Shown here: positions 1-5,440 of the stretch, piece after piece
How the letters are laid out: the number at the start of each line of letters is the position of its first letter
Position numbering within the stretch: position 1 is the first letter of the stretch
Assembly (NCBI GenBank): GCA_964195005.1
Contig: CAXMOO010000149.1
Coordinates: forward strand, 1-11,664
Direction of reading: 5' to 3'
DNA: 11,664 bases
Source: JAUXLW01 sp964195005
GTDB lineage: Bacteria > Actinomycetota > Acidimicrobiia > Spongiisociales > SHLN01
Made by a program: the position numbers and the translations under genes
Notes under the pieces: model-generated
What the model saw: the letters and a program-made list of their open reading frames with translations, nothing else
Database searches by the model: none
Told to the model about the DNA's origin: nothing

Positions 1-17
1 CGATAAACTCGGACTAG

Positions 18-133
18 CTCTTCTTCGGGGCAGGGTGAAATTCCCGACCGGCGGTTAAAGCCCGCGACCCCTTCGGGGTGGACTCGGTGGAACTCCGGGG
101 CCGACGGTGAGAGTCCGGATGGTAGAAGAAGGG
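18..133 (+). promoter_or_regulatory. FMN riboswitch (RFN element) aptamer
   Basis: The sequence follows the RFN consensus closely: GGGGCAGGGTGAAATTCCCG at 27-46, an ACCGGCGGT block right after it, then a CTCGGTGG...CTCCGGGGCCGACGGTGAGAGTCCGGATG-like 3' half at about 83-121. The closing helix P1 pairs 18-26 with 125-133 (TTCTTC with GAAGAA, extended by C20-G131 and neighbours). The aptamer binds flavin mononucleotide and lowers expression of flavin synthesis genes when FMN is plentiful. It sits directly upstream of a complete riboflavin operon, which fits. The promoter would be upstream of the window. Confidence 0.97.
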
Positions 134-191
134 TCTGCTGCTGCGTGAGCACGCGGGCTCCTTCGATGTGACGACAGGGAGTAGCGCGATG
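128..191 (+). promoter_or_regulatory. Expression platform: SD-sequestering hairpin and ribD ribosome binding site
   Basis: The ribD SD sequence AGGGAG lies at 176-181, 7 nt before ATG 189. CTCCTT at 158-163 can pair with it over six base pairs (one G-U), hiding it in a hairpin with a 12-nt loop. TCCTTC at 159-164 can instead pair with GAAGGG at 128-133, which is the 3' strand of aptamer helix P1. The two pairings exclude each other: FMN would stabilise P1 and leave 158-163 free to block the SD, while the free RNA could form the 128-133/159-164 helix and expose it. There is no T-tract here, so translational rather than transcriptional control is inferred. A small hairpin at 143-154 (GCGT/ACGC) lies between. 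The pairings are read by eye and energies were not calculated. Confidence 0.65.
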
Positions 192-1235
192 AAAGATCGG
201 ATGCGAGAGGCAATCGAAGCCGCTCGATACGCTCATCCGCACCCCAATCCCCGCGTCGGCGCTCTGGTGCTTCACCCCAACGGGACCGTGGTGGGTCGGG
301 GCGTTCACCAGGGGCCCGGAGAACCCCACGCCGAAGTGACTGCCCTGATTCAGGCAGGCTCTGCGGCGGCCGGCGGAACGCTGGTGGTCAACCTCGAGCC
401 CTGCAACCACCACGGACGTACCCCTCCGTGCACGGAGGCGATCATTGAGGCGGGAATCTCCCGGGTGATTGTTGCAGTGATGGATCCCGATCCGAATGTG
501 AATGGGAAGGGAATCGCCCGCTTGCAACAAGCCGGCCTTGAGGTTGTCGTTGGCGTTCTCGAAGCCGAGGCCGAGAAACTGGATCCCGGGTACTTTCACC
601 ATCGGCGCACCGGGTTGCCCCGGGTCACTCTCAAGGCCGCCCTCACGATGGACGGCGCGGTAGCTGCCCGCGATCGCAGCTCCCGGTGGATCACCTCGCC
701 GGAAGCCAGAAGGGATGGGCATGAGTTGCGCGCCGAAGCGGACGCAGTCATGATCGGGGCAGGTACCTTGATCAGCGATAATCCGGCCCTGACCGTTCGC
801 CTCGAAGGCGGTTCAGATCGCCGGCCGATACCGATCGTCATCGGTGGTAACCGCCCCTTACCGCCCGATGCCAAGCTATTCGAGCGGCCCGCCATCGTGT
901 TTTCTCCGGACCCATGTGAGGTGGCGGCCGAGGTGATCGTCCTTCCAGGCCGGGCCGGTGTCGACCTCGAGAAGGCTCTGGTCATGCTGGGTGAACGGGG
1001 CATCCTCGATGTGTTAGTCGAGGGTGGCCCCTCACTAGCGCGGTCACTGCTCGACGGCGGCCTCGTGCAGCGAGGAGTTTTCTATTACGGCGCCAAGCTC
1101 GCGGGAGGAGCCGGCCTGGGACCTTTCGGGGGCCGGTTTGAGAGCCTGAGCGACGCTACCGAGCTAAAGATTGAGGACGTCCGCCGGGTCGGGGCCGACG
1201 TGCGAGTCGAGTTTCTTGTAGGGGGCGGGACCTGA
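189..1235 (+). CDS. ribD: Bifunctional diaminohydroxyphosphoribosylaminopyrimidine deaminase / 5-amino-6-(5-phosphoribosylamino)uracil reductase RibD
   Basis: RibD carries out the second and third steps after GTP cyclohydrolase II in cytoplasmic riboflavin synthesis: deamination of the pyrimidine ring, then NADPH-dependent reduction of the ribosyl side chain. The N-terminal deaminase domain (about 1-140) shows the zinc site as HAE at 47-49 and PCNHHGRTPPC at 71-81 (Cys72, Cys81), with spacing as in E. coli RibD. The reductase domain (about 144-348) begins at LPRVTLKAALTMDG and has SDNPALTVR and VLVEGGPSLARSLL. The length of 348 aa is normal. I chose ATG 189 because AGGGAG at 176-181 is well placed for it. 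GTG 168 is in frame and would add seven residues, but it lacks a good SD and lies in the loop of the proposed sequestering hairpin. The stop codon overlaps the ribE start by 1 nt (TGATG). Confidence 0.96.
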   Translation: MKDRMREAIEAARYAHPHPNPRVGALVLHPNGTVVGRGVHQGPGEPHAEVTALIQAGSAAAGGTLVVNLEPCNHHGRTPPCTEAIIEAGISRVIVAVMDPDPNVNGKGIARLQQAGLEVVVGVLEAEAEKLDPGYFHHRRTGLPRVTLKAALTMDGAVAARDRSSRWITSPEARRDGHELRAEADAVMIGAGTLISDNPALTVRLEGGSDRRPIPIVIGGNRPLPPDAKLFERPAIVFSPDPCEVAAEVIVLPGRAGVDLEKALVMLGERGILDVLVEGGPSLARSLLDGGLVQRGVFYYGAKLAGGAGLGPFGGRFESLSDATELKIEDVRRVGADVRVEFLVGGGT

Positions 1236-1828
1236 TGTTCACGGGGATAGTCGAAGAGACCGGAGTTGTGGCATCAATCGAGGCGAGCGACGGCAGCCGC
1301 CGCCTCCAGATCACGGCGGGCAAGGTACTCGACAACATCGAAGTCGGAGACTCGATTGCCATAAACGGTGTCTGCCTGACCGTAACCTCGCGAAGCTCTG
1401 ACCACGTCGATGTCACCGCGGTAGGGGAGACGCTGGGACGCACCAATCTGGGTGGCCTCGGCGAAGGACACCGAGTGAACCTGGAGCGTCCGATGAAAGC
1501 GGATGGGCGCTTCGACGGTCACATTGTTCAGGGTCACATCGATGGAGCTGTCACCATCTCATCGATCATGGAGGAAGGCGACTCGCGCCGGATAGGCCTG
1601 ACGCTGGATCCCGGCCTGGCCCGCTATCTGGTCGAGAAGGGCTCCGTCACCCTCGACGGCGTGAGCCTCACTGTGACGGCAGTCGAGTCGGACGAGTTCG
1701 AAGTGGTGCTGATCCCTCACACGCTCGAAGCAACGGTGTGGGGGGACCGCCACGTTGGTGAGGTGGTCAACCTCGAAGTTGACGTGCTCGCCAAGTACGT
1801 CGAACGGCTTACGGGGTCACAGTTATGA
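1235..1828 (+). CDS. ribE: Riboflavin synthase alpha chain
   Basis: This enzyme dismutates two molecules of 6,7-dimethyl-8-ribityllumazine into riboflavin and the ribityl-aminopyrimidine that RibH reuses. The protein (197 aa, usual for the family) opens with the hallmark MFTGIVEETG. It contains two tandem lumazine-binding repeats: the first (about 1-96) has AINGVCLTV at 42-50, the second (about 97-190) begins at GHIVQGHIDG and has the matching VTLDGVSLTV at 138-147. The family acts as a trimer. The ATG at 1235 shares its A with the ribD stop, and a G-rich stretch (1221-1228) can serve as the ribosome binding site. The 3' end overlaps ribBA by 4 nt, so translational coupling is likely. The same family is called ribC in E. 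coli. Confidence 0.97.
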   Translation: MFTGIVEETGVVASIEASDGSRRLQITAGKVLDNIEVGDSIAINGVCLTVTSRSSDHVDVTAVGETLGRTNLGGLGEGHRVNLERPMKADGRFDGHIVQGHIDGAVTISSIMEEGDSRRIGLTLDPGLARYLVEKGSVTLDGVSLTVTAVESDEFEVVLIPHTLEATVWGDRHVGEVVNLEVDVLAKYVERLTGSQL

Positions 1829-3021
1829 ATTTCGCCCGCATCGAGGAGGCCATCAGCGCATTTGCCAGAGGCGAGTTCCTTGTCGTGGTCGACGACAAGG
1901 ACCGTGAGAACGAGGGCGACCTGATCCTGGCCGCCGACCAGGTGACGACTGAGGCGATCGCCTTTATGGTCCGTTACACCAGCGGGCTGATATGCCTGCC
2001 TGTGATGGGTGAGCGCCTCGACGAGCTTCACCTTCCGTTGATGGTGGCCGACAACACCGATACTCACCGGACCTCGTTCACCGTTTCGGTGGATTTCACC
2101 CCTATGACGACCACCGGGATCTCGGCTGCGGACCGGGCTGCCACCATCAGGGCGGTTGTCGACCCCGCTACCGACCCGGCCGATCTGGCCAGGCCGGGTC
2201 ATGTGTTTCCGCTGCGCTACCGCGAAGGTGGAGTCCTCCGTCGTCCCGGCCACACCGAGGCCGCGGTCGACATGGCTCGTCTGGCTGGTCTCTATCCGGC
2301 CGGCGTCTTGTGCGAGATCGTCAACGATGATGGGTCCATGGCGCGCGGAGCCCGGCTCGGCGATTTCGCCAAGGAGCACGGCATCTTGATGGTGAGCATT
2401 GCCGACCTCATGGCCTACCGGCGCCAGAGCGAGCAACTGGTGAGCCGGACTGCTGAGGTTGATCTCCCTACGTCCCACGGGTCTTTTCGGGCTATCGGCT
2501 ACCGGGATCACGTCGATGGCTCCGAGCACCTGGCGTTGGTAAAGGGCAATATCAACAAGGACGGCTCCACTCTGGTCCGGATTCACTCTGAATGCTTGAC
2601 CGGCGATGTATTCCGGAGCGAGCGTTGCGATTGTGGCGCCCAGTTGGCGATGGCAATTTCAGAGATCAGCCGCAACGGTTCCGGGGCCATCGTCTACCTG
2701 GGTGGCCACGAAGGCCGTGGTATTGGCTTGCTTTCCAAGTTGGAGGCTTACGCCCTGCAAGAGAACGGGCGTGACACGGTGGAAGCCAACGTCGAGCTCG
2801 GCCTGCCGGTCGACGCTCGCGACTACACCGCGGCGGCTCAGATCCTCCGCGACCTTGGCGTGAGCTCGGTGAAGCTCATGACCAACAATCCGGCCAAGGT
2901 CGATGTTCTCGAGCTCGCCGGGATCAAGGTCACCGAGCGCTTGCCGGTGAAGGTTGGTCTGACCGCGGCCAACCGAAAATACCTCGAGGCCAAGGCTGCC
3001 AAGCTGGGACACATCTTGTGA
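1825..3021 (+). CDS. ribBA: Bifunctional 3,4-dihydroxy-2-butanone 4-phosphate synthase / GTP cyclohydrolase II
   Basis: This fused protein makes both starting units of riboflavin: the four-carbon unit from ribulose 5-phosphate and the pyrimidine from GTP. The RibB domain (about 1-200) shows the acidic metal-binding loop DDKDRENEGDL at 23-33, DTHRTSFTVSVD, and PGHTEA at 141-146. The RibA domain (about 205-398) has the zinc site HSECLTGDVFRSERCDCG with Cys257, Cys268 and Cys270, the substrate motif HEGRGIGLL at 295-303, DARDYTAAAQILRDLGV, and NNPAK at 354-358. All key residues of both halves that I can place are present, so both activities are expected. Length (398 aa) is close to that of bacterial RibBA proteins. 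Its ATGA overlap with ribE, and weak SD, suggest coupled translation. Confidence 0.97.
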   Translation: MNFARIEEAISAFARGEFLVVVDDKDRENEGDLILAADQVTTEAIAFMVRYTSGLICLPVMGERLDELHLPLMVADNTDTHRTSFTVSVDFTPMTTTGISAADRAATIRAVVDPATDPADLARPGHVFPLRYREGGVLRRPGHTEAAVDMARLAGLYPAGVLCEIVNDDGSMARGARLGDFAKEHGILMVSIADLMAYRRQSEQLVSRTAEVDLPTSHGSFRAIGYRDHVDGSEHLALVKGNINKDGSTLVRIHSECLTGDVFRSERCDCGAQLAMAISEISRNGSGAIVYLGGHEGRGIGLLSKLEAYALQENGRDTVEANVELGLPVDARDYTAAAQILRDLGVSSVKLMTNNPAKVDVLELAGIKVTERLPVKVGLTAANRKYLEAKAAKLGHIL

Positions 3022-3482
3022 GCGAGCATCCGGGCACCGAGCTACTTGGTCCCGTCGATGCGGCCGGGTTGAAAGTCGGAGTGGTTGTTGCCGCATACAA
3101 CCGGGAAATCACCGAAGGGCTTTTGGCTGGAGCGCAGGCGGTTCTGGGAGACGCCGACGTCGAAGTCGTATGGGTGAGCGGGGCTTTTGAGCTCCCGGTA
3201 GCGGCTCAAGCGTTGATCTCGGGTGGCTGCGAGGCAGTCGTGGCTCTGGGAGCGGTCGTGGCAGGAGAGACCGACCACTACGAACACCTGGCTCGTGAGT
3301 GCATTCGCGGCCTGCAAGACGTAATGCTTCAAACCGGCGTGCCGGTGGGGCTAGGAGTGCTCACGGTTCGAGACATCCTCCATGCCAAGGAGCGCAGCAT
3401 CCCCGGCCCCAACAACAAGGGGAACGAGGCAGCCGAAGCGGCGGTGCGCACGGCGCGCTTACTGATGGAGCTGCGTAGCTGA
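3018..3482 (+). CDS. ribH: 6,7-dimethyl-8-ribityllumazine synthase (lumazine synthase)
   Basis: RibH condenses the ribityl-aminopyrimidine with dihydroxybutanone phosphate to give the lumazine that RibE uses. The family forms pentamers or 60-subunit capsids. The 154-aa protein has AAYNREITEGLLAGA at 25-39, SGAFELPVAAQAL at 54-66, the AGETDHYEHLA loop with the presumed catalytic His87, and NKGNEAAEAA near the C-terminus. Two places depart from the common pattern: the loop usually reads RGxTxHF, and here the first position is Ala82; and SIPGPNNKG replaces the usual RAGTKAGNKG-type segment, although Arg126 is retained. The start is GTG 3018, overlapping the ribBA stop by 4 nt (GTGA). The last 59 nt are duplicated downstream at 3553-3611. 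Confidence 0.95.
   Translation: MSEHPGTELLGPVDAAGLKVGVVVAAYNREITEGLLAGAQAVLGDADVEVVWVSGAFELPVAAQALISGGCEAVVALGAVVAGETDHYEHLARECIRGLQDVMLQTGVPVGLGVLTVRDILHAKERSIPGPNNKGNEAAEAAVRTARLLMELRS
3424..3482 (+). repeat. 59-bp direct repeat, first copy (3' end of ribH)
   Basis: This stretch encodes the last 18 codons of ribH plus the stop codon and part of the preceding codon. It recurs 129 bp downstream at 3553-3611 with a single difference (G at 3452, A at 3581). The match stops abruptly on both sides: A3423 against T3552, and G3483 against C3612. Confidence 0.97.
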
Positions 3483-3490
3483 GGTGGCCG

Positions 3491-3516
3491 GTTCATGGGG
3501 CTGGGGCCCCATGAAC
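3491..3516 (+). terminator. Perfect 11-bp hairpin after ribH, possible operon terminator
   Basis: GTTCATGGGGC (3491-3501) is an exact inverted repeat of GCCCCATGAAC (3506-3516) around the 4-nt loop TGGG, starting 8 nt after the ribH stop. Position and stability fit the end of the rib operon. No T-tract follows on either strand, so it may be a poor intrinsic terminator, an RNA 3'-end stabiliser, or part of a repeated intergenic element. Confidence 0.5.
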
Positions 3517-3552
3517 ATCGCGATGAGGGCTTGTCCCGAAGAGCAAGACAAT

Positions 3553-3611
3553 ACGAGGCAGCCGAAGCGGCGGTGCGCACAGCGCGCTTACTGATGGAGC
3601 TGCGTAGCTGA
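3553..3611 (+). pseudogene. Duplicated ribH 3' end (59-bp direct repeat, second copy)
   Basis: This is a 58/59 match to the end of ribH. The offset of 129 bp is a multiple of three, so the copy is in the ribH frame. No stop codon occurs between the ribH TGA (3480-3482) and the copy's TGA (3609-3611), and the single difference is synonymous (ACG to ACA, Thr). An ATG at 3495 would open a 38-codon frame ending in the same residues as RibH, but no SD is visible before it and it lies inside the hairpin. The simplest reading is a recent partial duplication that is not expressed. Read-through or a tiny fusion peptide is possible but unsupported. Confidence 0.75.
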
Positions 3612-3620
3612 CGCCAGATT

Positions 3621-3655
3621 GCTGACTGCTGACTGCTGACTGCCGACTGCCGGTT
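3621..3655. repeat. Heptanucleotide tandem repeat (GCTGACT)n
   Basis: Three perfect GCTGACT units (3621-3641) are followed by GCCGACT (3642-3648) and a degenerate GCCGGTT (3649-3655). The array ends 3 bp before the stop codon of the - strand peroxiredoxin-like gene, so it lies in that gene's 3' untranslated region and between the two convergent transcripts. No function can be read from it. Confidence 0.85.
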
Positions 3656-3658
3656 GCT

Positions 3659-4354
3659 TCATCCGCCAGCCAGCGAGCTCCCCCGAAACGGATCGAGCCC
3701 TGCGTCCGCTTCCTTGATCGCCGAGATTGCGAGCCGGGAGTCGGGGAAATTGTCGCAATACTGGTAGCGGTAAGCCATACGAATCTTGCCGCTGGTATCA
3801 ACTACGAACTCGGACATCAGCTGCCAGCCGTTATCGACCAGTCGCATGTTCTTGTCGCGCTTGTAGTTGACGACCATCTGCCACACGTCGGGGCCCCCCA
3901 GAGCAATTTCCTCTTCGTCGTAACTCGTGGCGAGAATGTTCCCCTCCGGAACCCCGTAGGCGCCATAGGCCAGGCGCTCGGGATCGCACAGGAAGGTCTC
4001 GTCTATCCCGAATTGCTCCTCATATGCTGCTGCCCGGGCCGGGTCACCCATGCCGATTGGGACCGCAGTGACTCCGAGCTCCGTTAAGGCGGTTCGCTCT
4101 TCTCGGAGGCGATCCGCCCGGTCCGCTCCGCAACCACATCCGAAGTGCCGCCAGAAAATGAAATAGGCGGGCCGTTCCGACCAGAAAGAACTGAGCTTGC
4201 GCTCGCTCCCGGTGGAGTCCGGCAACGCCAGGTCGGGGGCGTCGGCACCGACCCCCACACCGTCATAGCGCATCCGGGCAGAGTCGGGGCCGGCAGCCAA
4301 TCCCGAGATCCACCTCTGTTCGGCGGCATCAGTCAGTTCGTCGAGCGTGCTCAT
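3659..4354 (-). CDS. Peroxiredoxin-like protein (AhpC/TSA family, thioredoxin fold) with CxC motif
   Basis: The 231-aa protein looks like an AhpC-TSA_2-type peroxiredoxin-like protein. An N-terminal helix (about 1-30) precedes a thioredoxin-fold region with APDLALPDSTGSERKLSSF (39-57), a strand and redox-site segment YFIFWRHFGCGCGADR (64-79), LGVTAVPIGMG, and FLCDPERLAYGAYGV. Where related proteins often have a CxxC-type pair after RHFGC, this one has Cys73-Gly-Cys75. Further cysteines lie in FLCDP and in YQYCDNFPD. A thiol-dependent reductase or peroxidase role in the cytoplasm is inferred; the substrate cannot be told. No signal peptide is seen. ATG 4354 is preceded by GAGAG about 8 nt upstream. 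The gene is divergent from infC and convergent with ribH, so it is probably monocistronic. Confidence 0.75.
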   Translation of the reverse strand: MSTLDELTDAAEQRWISGLAAGPDSARMRYDGVGVGADAPDLALPDSTGSERKLSSFWSERPAYFIFWRHFGCGCGADRADRLREERTALTELGVTAVPIGMGDPARAAAYEEQFGIDETFLCDPERLAYGAYGVPEGNILATSYDEEEIALGGPDVWQMVVNYKRDKNMRLVDNGWQLMSEFVVDTSGKIRMAYRYQYCDNFPDSRLAISAIKEADAGLDPFRGSSLAGG

Positions 4355-4469
4355 ATCAATCTCTCGTCAGGGGTGAGCAGACTAAAGCACTGCGCAAGGC
4401 GGCGGGATAGGCGGATTCCCCAAGGTCGCTCTGTGCTGTCTGCAGATAAATCTCACGTTGCCCGAAAAC

Positions 4470-4500
4470 TTGCCCAGATCGCGGGGGCCCGTCATATACT
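4470..4500 (+). promoter_or_regulatory. Putative promoter of the infC operon
   Basis: TATACT at 4495-4500 is a good -10 element, and TTGCCC at 4470-4475 is a plausible -35 element. The 19-nt spacer is longer than the 17 nt optimum. Transcription would start near 4507, giving a leader of about 120 nt before infC. The rest of the 274-bp gap between the peroxiredoxin gene and infC (4355-4469) shows no gene or clear - strand promoter. Confidence 0.45.
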
Positions 4501-4542
4501 CCCTCCCACAATTGAGCATCAAGTGGAGGCGCCTGCTTCCCA

Positions 4543-4577
4543 CCAGGCTGCGTAGGCAAGCCGTGGTTTTTGTTTTT
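4543..4577 (+). terminator. Terminator-like hairpin 1 in the infC leader
   Basis: CCAGGCT (4543-4549 region) pairs with AGCC-G-TGG (4559-4566), giving seven pairs with one bulged G (4563) and a 9-nt loop. It is followed at once by TTTTTGTTTTT (4567-4577). A competing hairpin, GCCTG 4531-4535 with CAGGC 4544-4548, uses part of the same sequence. This looks like the first of two consecutive attenuator structures. Confidence 0.45.
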
Positions 4578-4578
4578 G

Positions 4579-4606
4579 GCGGCAGGTGATCCCTGCTGCT
4601 TTTTGT
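4579..4606 (+). terminator. Terminator-like hairpin 2 (attenuator) in the infC leader
   Basis: GCGGCAGG (4579-4586) pairs with CCTGCTGC (4592-4599), eight base pairs with one G-U around a 5-nt loop, followed by TTTTTGT (4600-4606). It ends 10 nt before the infC ribosome binding site, so it cannot be an upstream gene's terminator: the gene on the left points away. CCTGC at 4532-4536 is complementary to GCAGG at 4582-4586 and could act as an antiterminator strand. IF3-L35-L20 operons in other bacteria are controlled through their leaders, for example by L20, which makes attenuation a reasonable inference. Confidence 0.6.
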
Positions 4607-4628
4607 ATGCGACTGGAGGAGGTTACAT

Positions 4629-5273
4629 ATCGCAACCGAGCCGCGAGTGAATGAACGGATTCGAGCGAAGGAAGTATTGGTAGTAGCTCCGGACGGCGAA
4701 CAAATCGGCGTCAAGGACACAGACGAGGCGTTGTGGCTGGCGAATCAGCTTGGCATGGACCTGGTCGAGGTTTCCTCCGGATCCAACCCCCCCGTTTGCA
4801 GACTGATGGACTACGGCAAGTACAAGTACGAGCAGTCGGTCAAGGCCCGGGAATCGCGCAAGAAGCAAACCAGGACGGTCATCAAAGAGGTCAAATTCAA
4901 GACCAAGATCGACGACCACGATTACAACACCAAGACTCGGAAGGCCGCCGAGTTTCTCACTGACGGCCACAAAGTCAAGGCGGTCGTCATGTTCTTTGGC
5001 AGGGAGATAACCCATCCCGAAAGAGGCAGAGCCCTGCTGGATCGAATGGTCGAAACGCTCGATGGTGTGGCGGTGGTGGAAACCCCCCCCAAGCTGGAAG
5101 GGCGCAACATGAGCATGATCCTCCTACCAGACAAGGTGGGACTGGCCGCAAGAGCAAAGGAAGCAAAACGGCTGGAAGAGGCTAGAAAAGCAGAGGAAGC
5201 GCTCTCCGCAGACCCGGAGGAGCCCGATACGGAGGAAGCAGATGCCAAAGCAGAAGACACACAAGGGAGCTAA
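4629..5273 (+). CDS. infC: Translation initiation factor IF-3, starting at an ATC codon
   Basis: IF3 binds the 30S subunit, prevents premature 50S joining and checks the initiator tRNA-start codon match. I place the start at ATC 4629, because AGGAGG (4617-4622) sits 6 nt before it and the resulting N-terminus xATEPRVNERIRAKEV matches the usual actinobacterial IF3 start. GTG 4647 is in frame but has no SD and would remove the six residues before the NERIR segment. The N-domain runs to about residue 80 (DLVEVSSGSNPPVCRLMDYG), followed by the basic linker (KYKYEQ...RKKQTRTVIKEV). The C-domain has HDYNTKTRKAAEFL, KAVVMFFGRE and GRNMSMILLP. An acidic tail of roughly 35-40 residues ends the 214-aa protein. 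Its last codons overlap rpmI by 32 nt. IF3 discriminates against non-canonical starts, so ATC probably serves autoregulation. Confidence 0.93.
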   Translation: MATEPRVNERIRAKEVLVVAPDGEQIGVKDTDEALWLANQLGMDLVEVSSGSNPPVCRLMDYGKYKYEQSVKARESRKKQTRTVIKEVKFKTKIDDHDYNTKTRKAAEFLTDGHKVKAVVMFFGREITHPERGRALLDRMVETLDGVAVVETPPKLEGRNMSMILLPDKVGLAARAKEAKRLEEARKAEEALSADPEEPDTEEADAKAEDTQGS

Positions 5274-5436
5274 AGCTCGGTTCAAGGTAACCGGCTCCGG
5301 CAAGCTGCGTCGCCGGCAACAGGGTCTCAATCACAAGAAGATGGCCAAGAGCGCCCGGCGCAAGCGCCGGCTTCATGGGGAGACCACCGTCTCGTCGGCC
5401 GACACCAAAGAAGTCAAACGGATGCTGGGGAGGTAA
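5242..5436 (+). CDS. rpmI: 50S ribosomal protein L35
   Basis: L35 is a small basic protein of the large ribosomal subunit. The 64-aa product has the standard opening MPKQKTHKGAKARFKVTGSG, a basic middle (KLRRRQQGLNHKK) and a C-terminal region rich in Lys/Arg, at the family's usual length. The start is inside infC in another frame: ATG 5242 is 32 nt before the infC stop, with GGAGGA at 5231-5236 as the ribosome binding site, also inside infC. The sequence thus encodes an acidic IF3 tail in one frame and the basic L35 N-terminus in the other. The gap to rplT is only 4 nt, and the three genes form the conserved infC-rpmI-rplT unit. Confidence 0.97.
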   Translation: MPKQKTHKGAKARFKVTGSGKLRRRQQGLNHKKMAKSARRKRRLHGETTVSSADTKEVKRMLGR

Positions 5437-5440
5437 CCAC

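Noticed and set aside
168..188. GTG start for ribD, seven codons longer
   Set aside because: It has no good SD and lies in the loop of the likely SD-sequestering hairpin; AGGGAG at 176-181 fits ATG 189.
1717..2586. 289-aa - strand frame opposite ribE/ribBA
   Set aside because: The opposite strand encodes unmistakable RibE and RibBA motifs; in high-GC DNA such long antisense frames are common.
3495..3611. 38-aa small ORF ending in the duplicated RibH tail
   Set aside because: No SD precedes ATG 3495 and the codon is inside the stem of a strong hairpin, so translation is unlikely; noted under the duplication finding instead.
4145..4555. 136-aa + strand frame across the start of the peroxiredoxin-like gene and the infC leader
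   Set aside because: It is antisense to a convincing gene, resembles no known family, and runs through the promoter and start of the leader.
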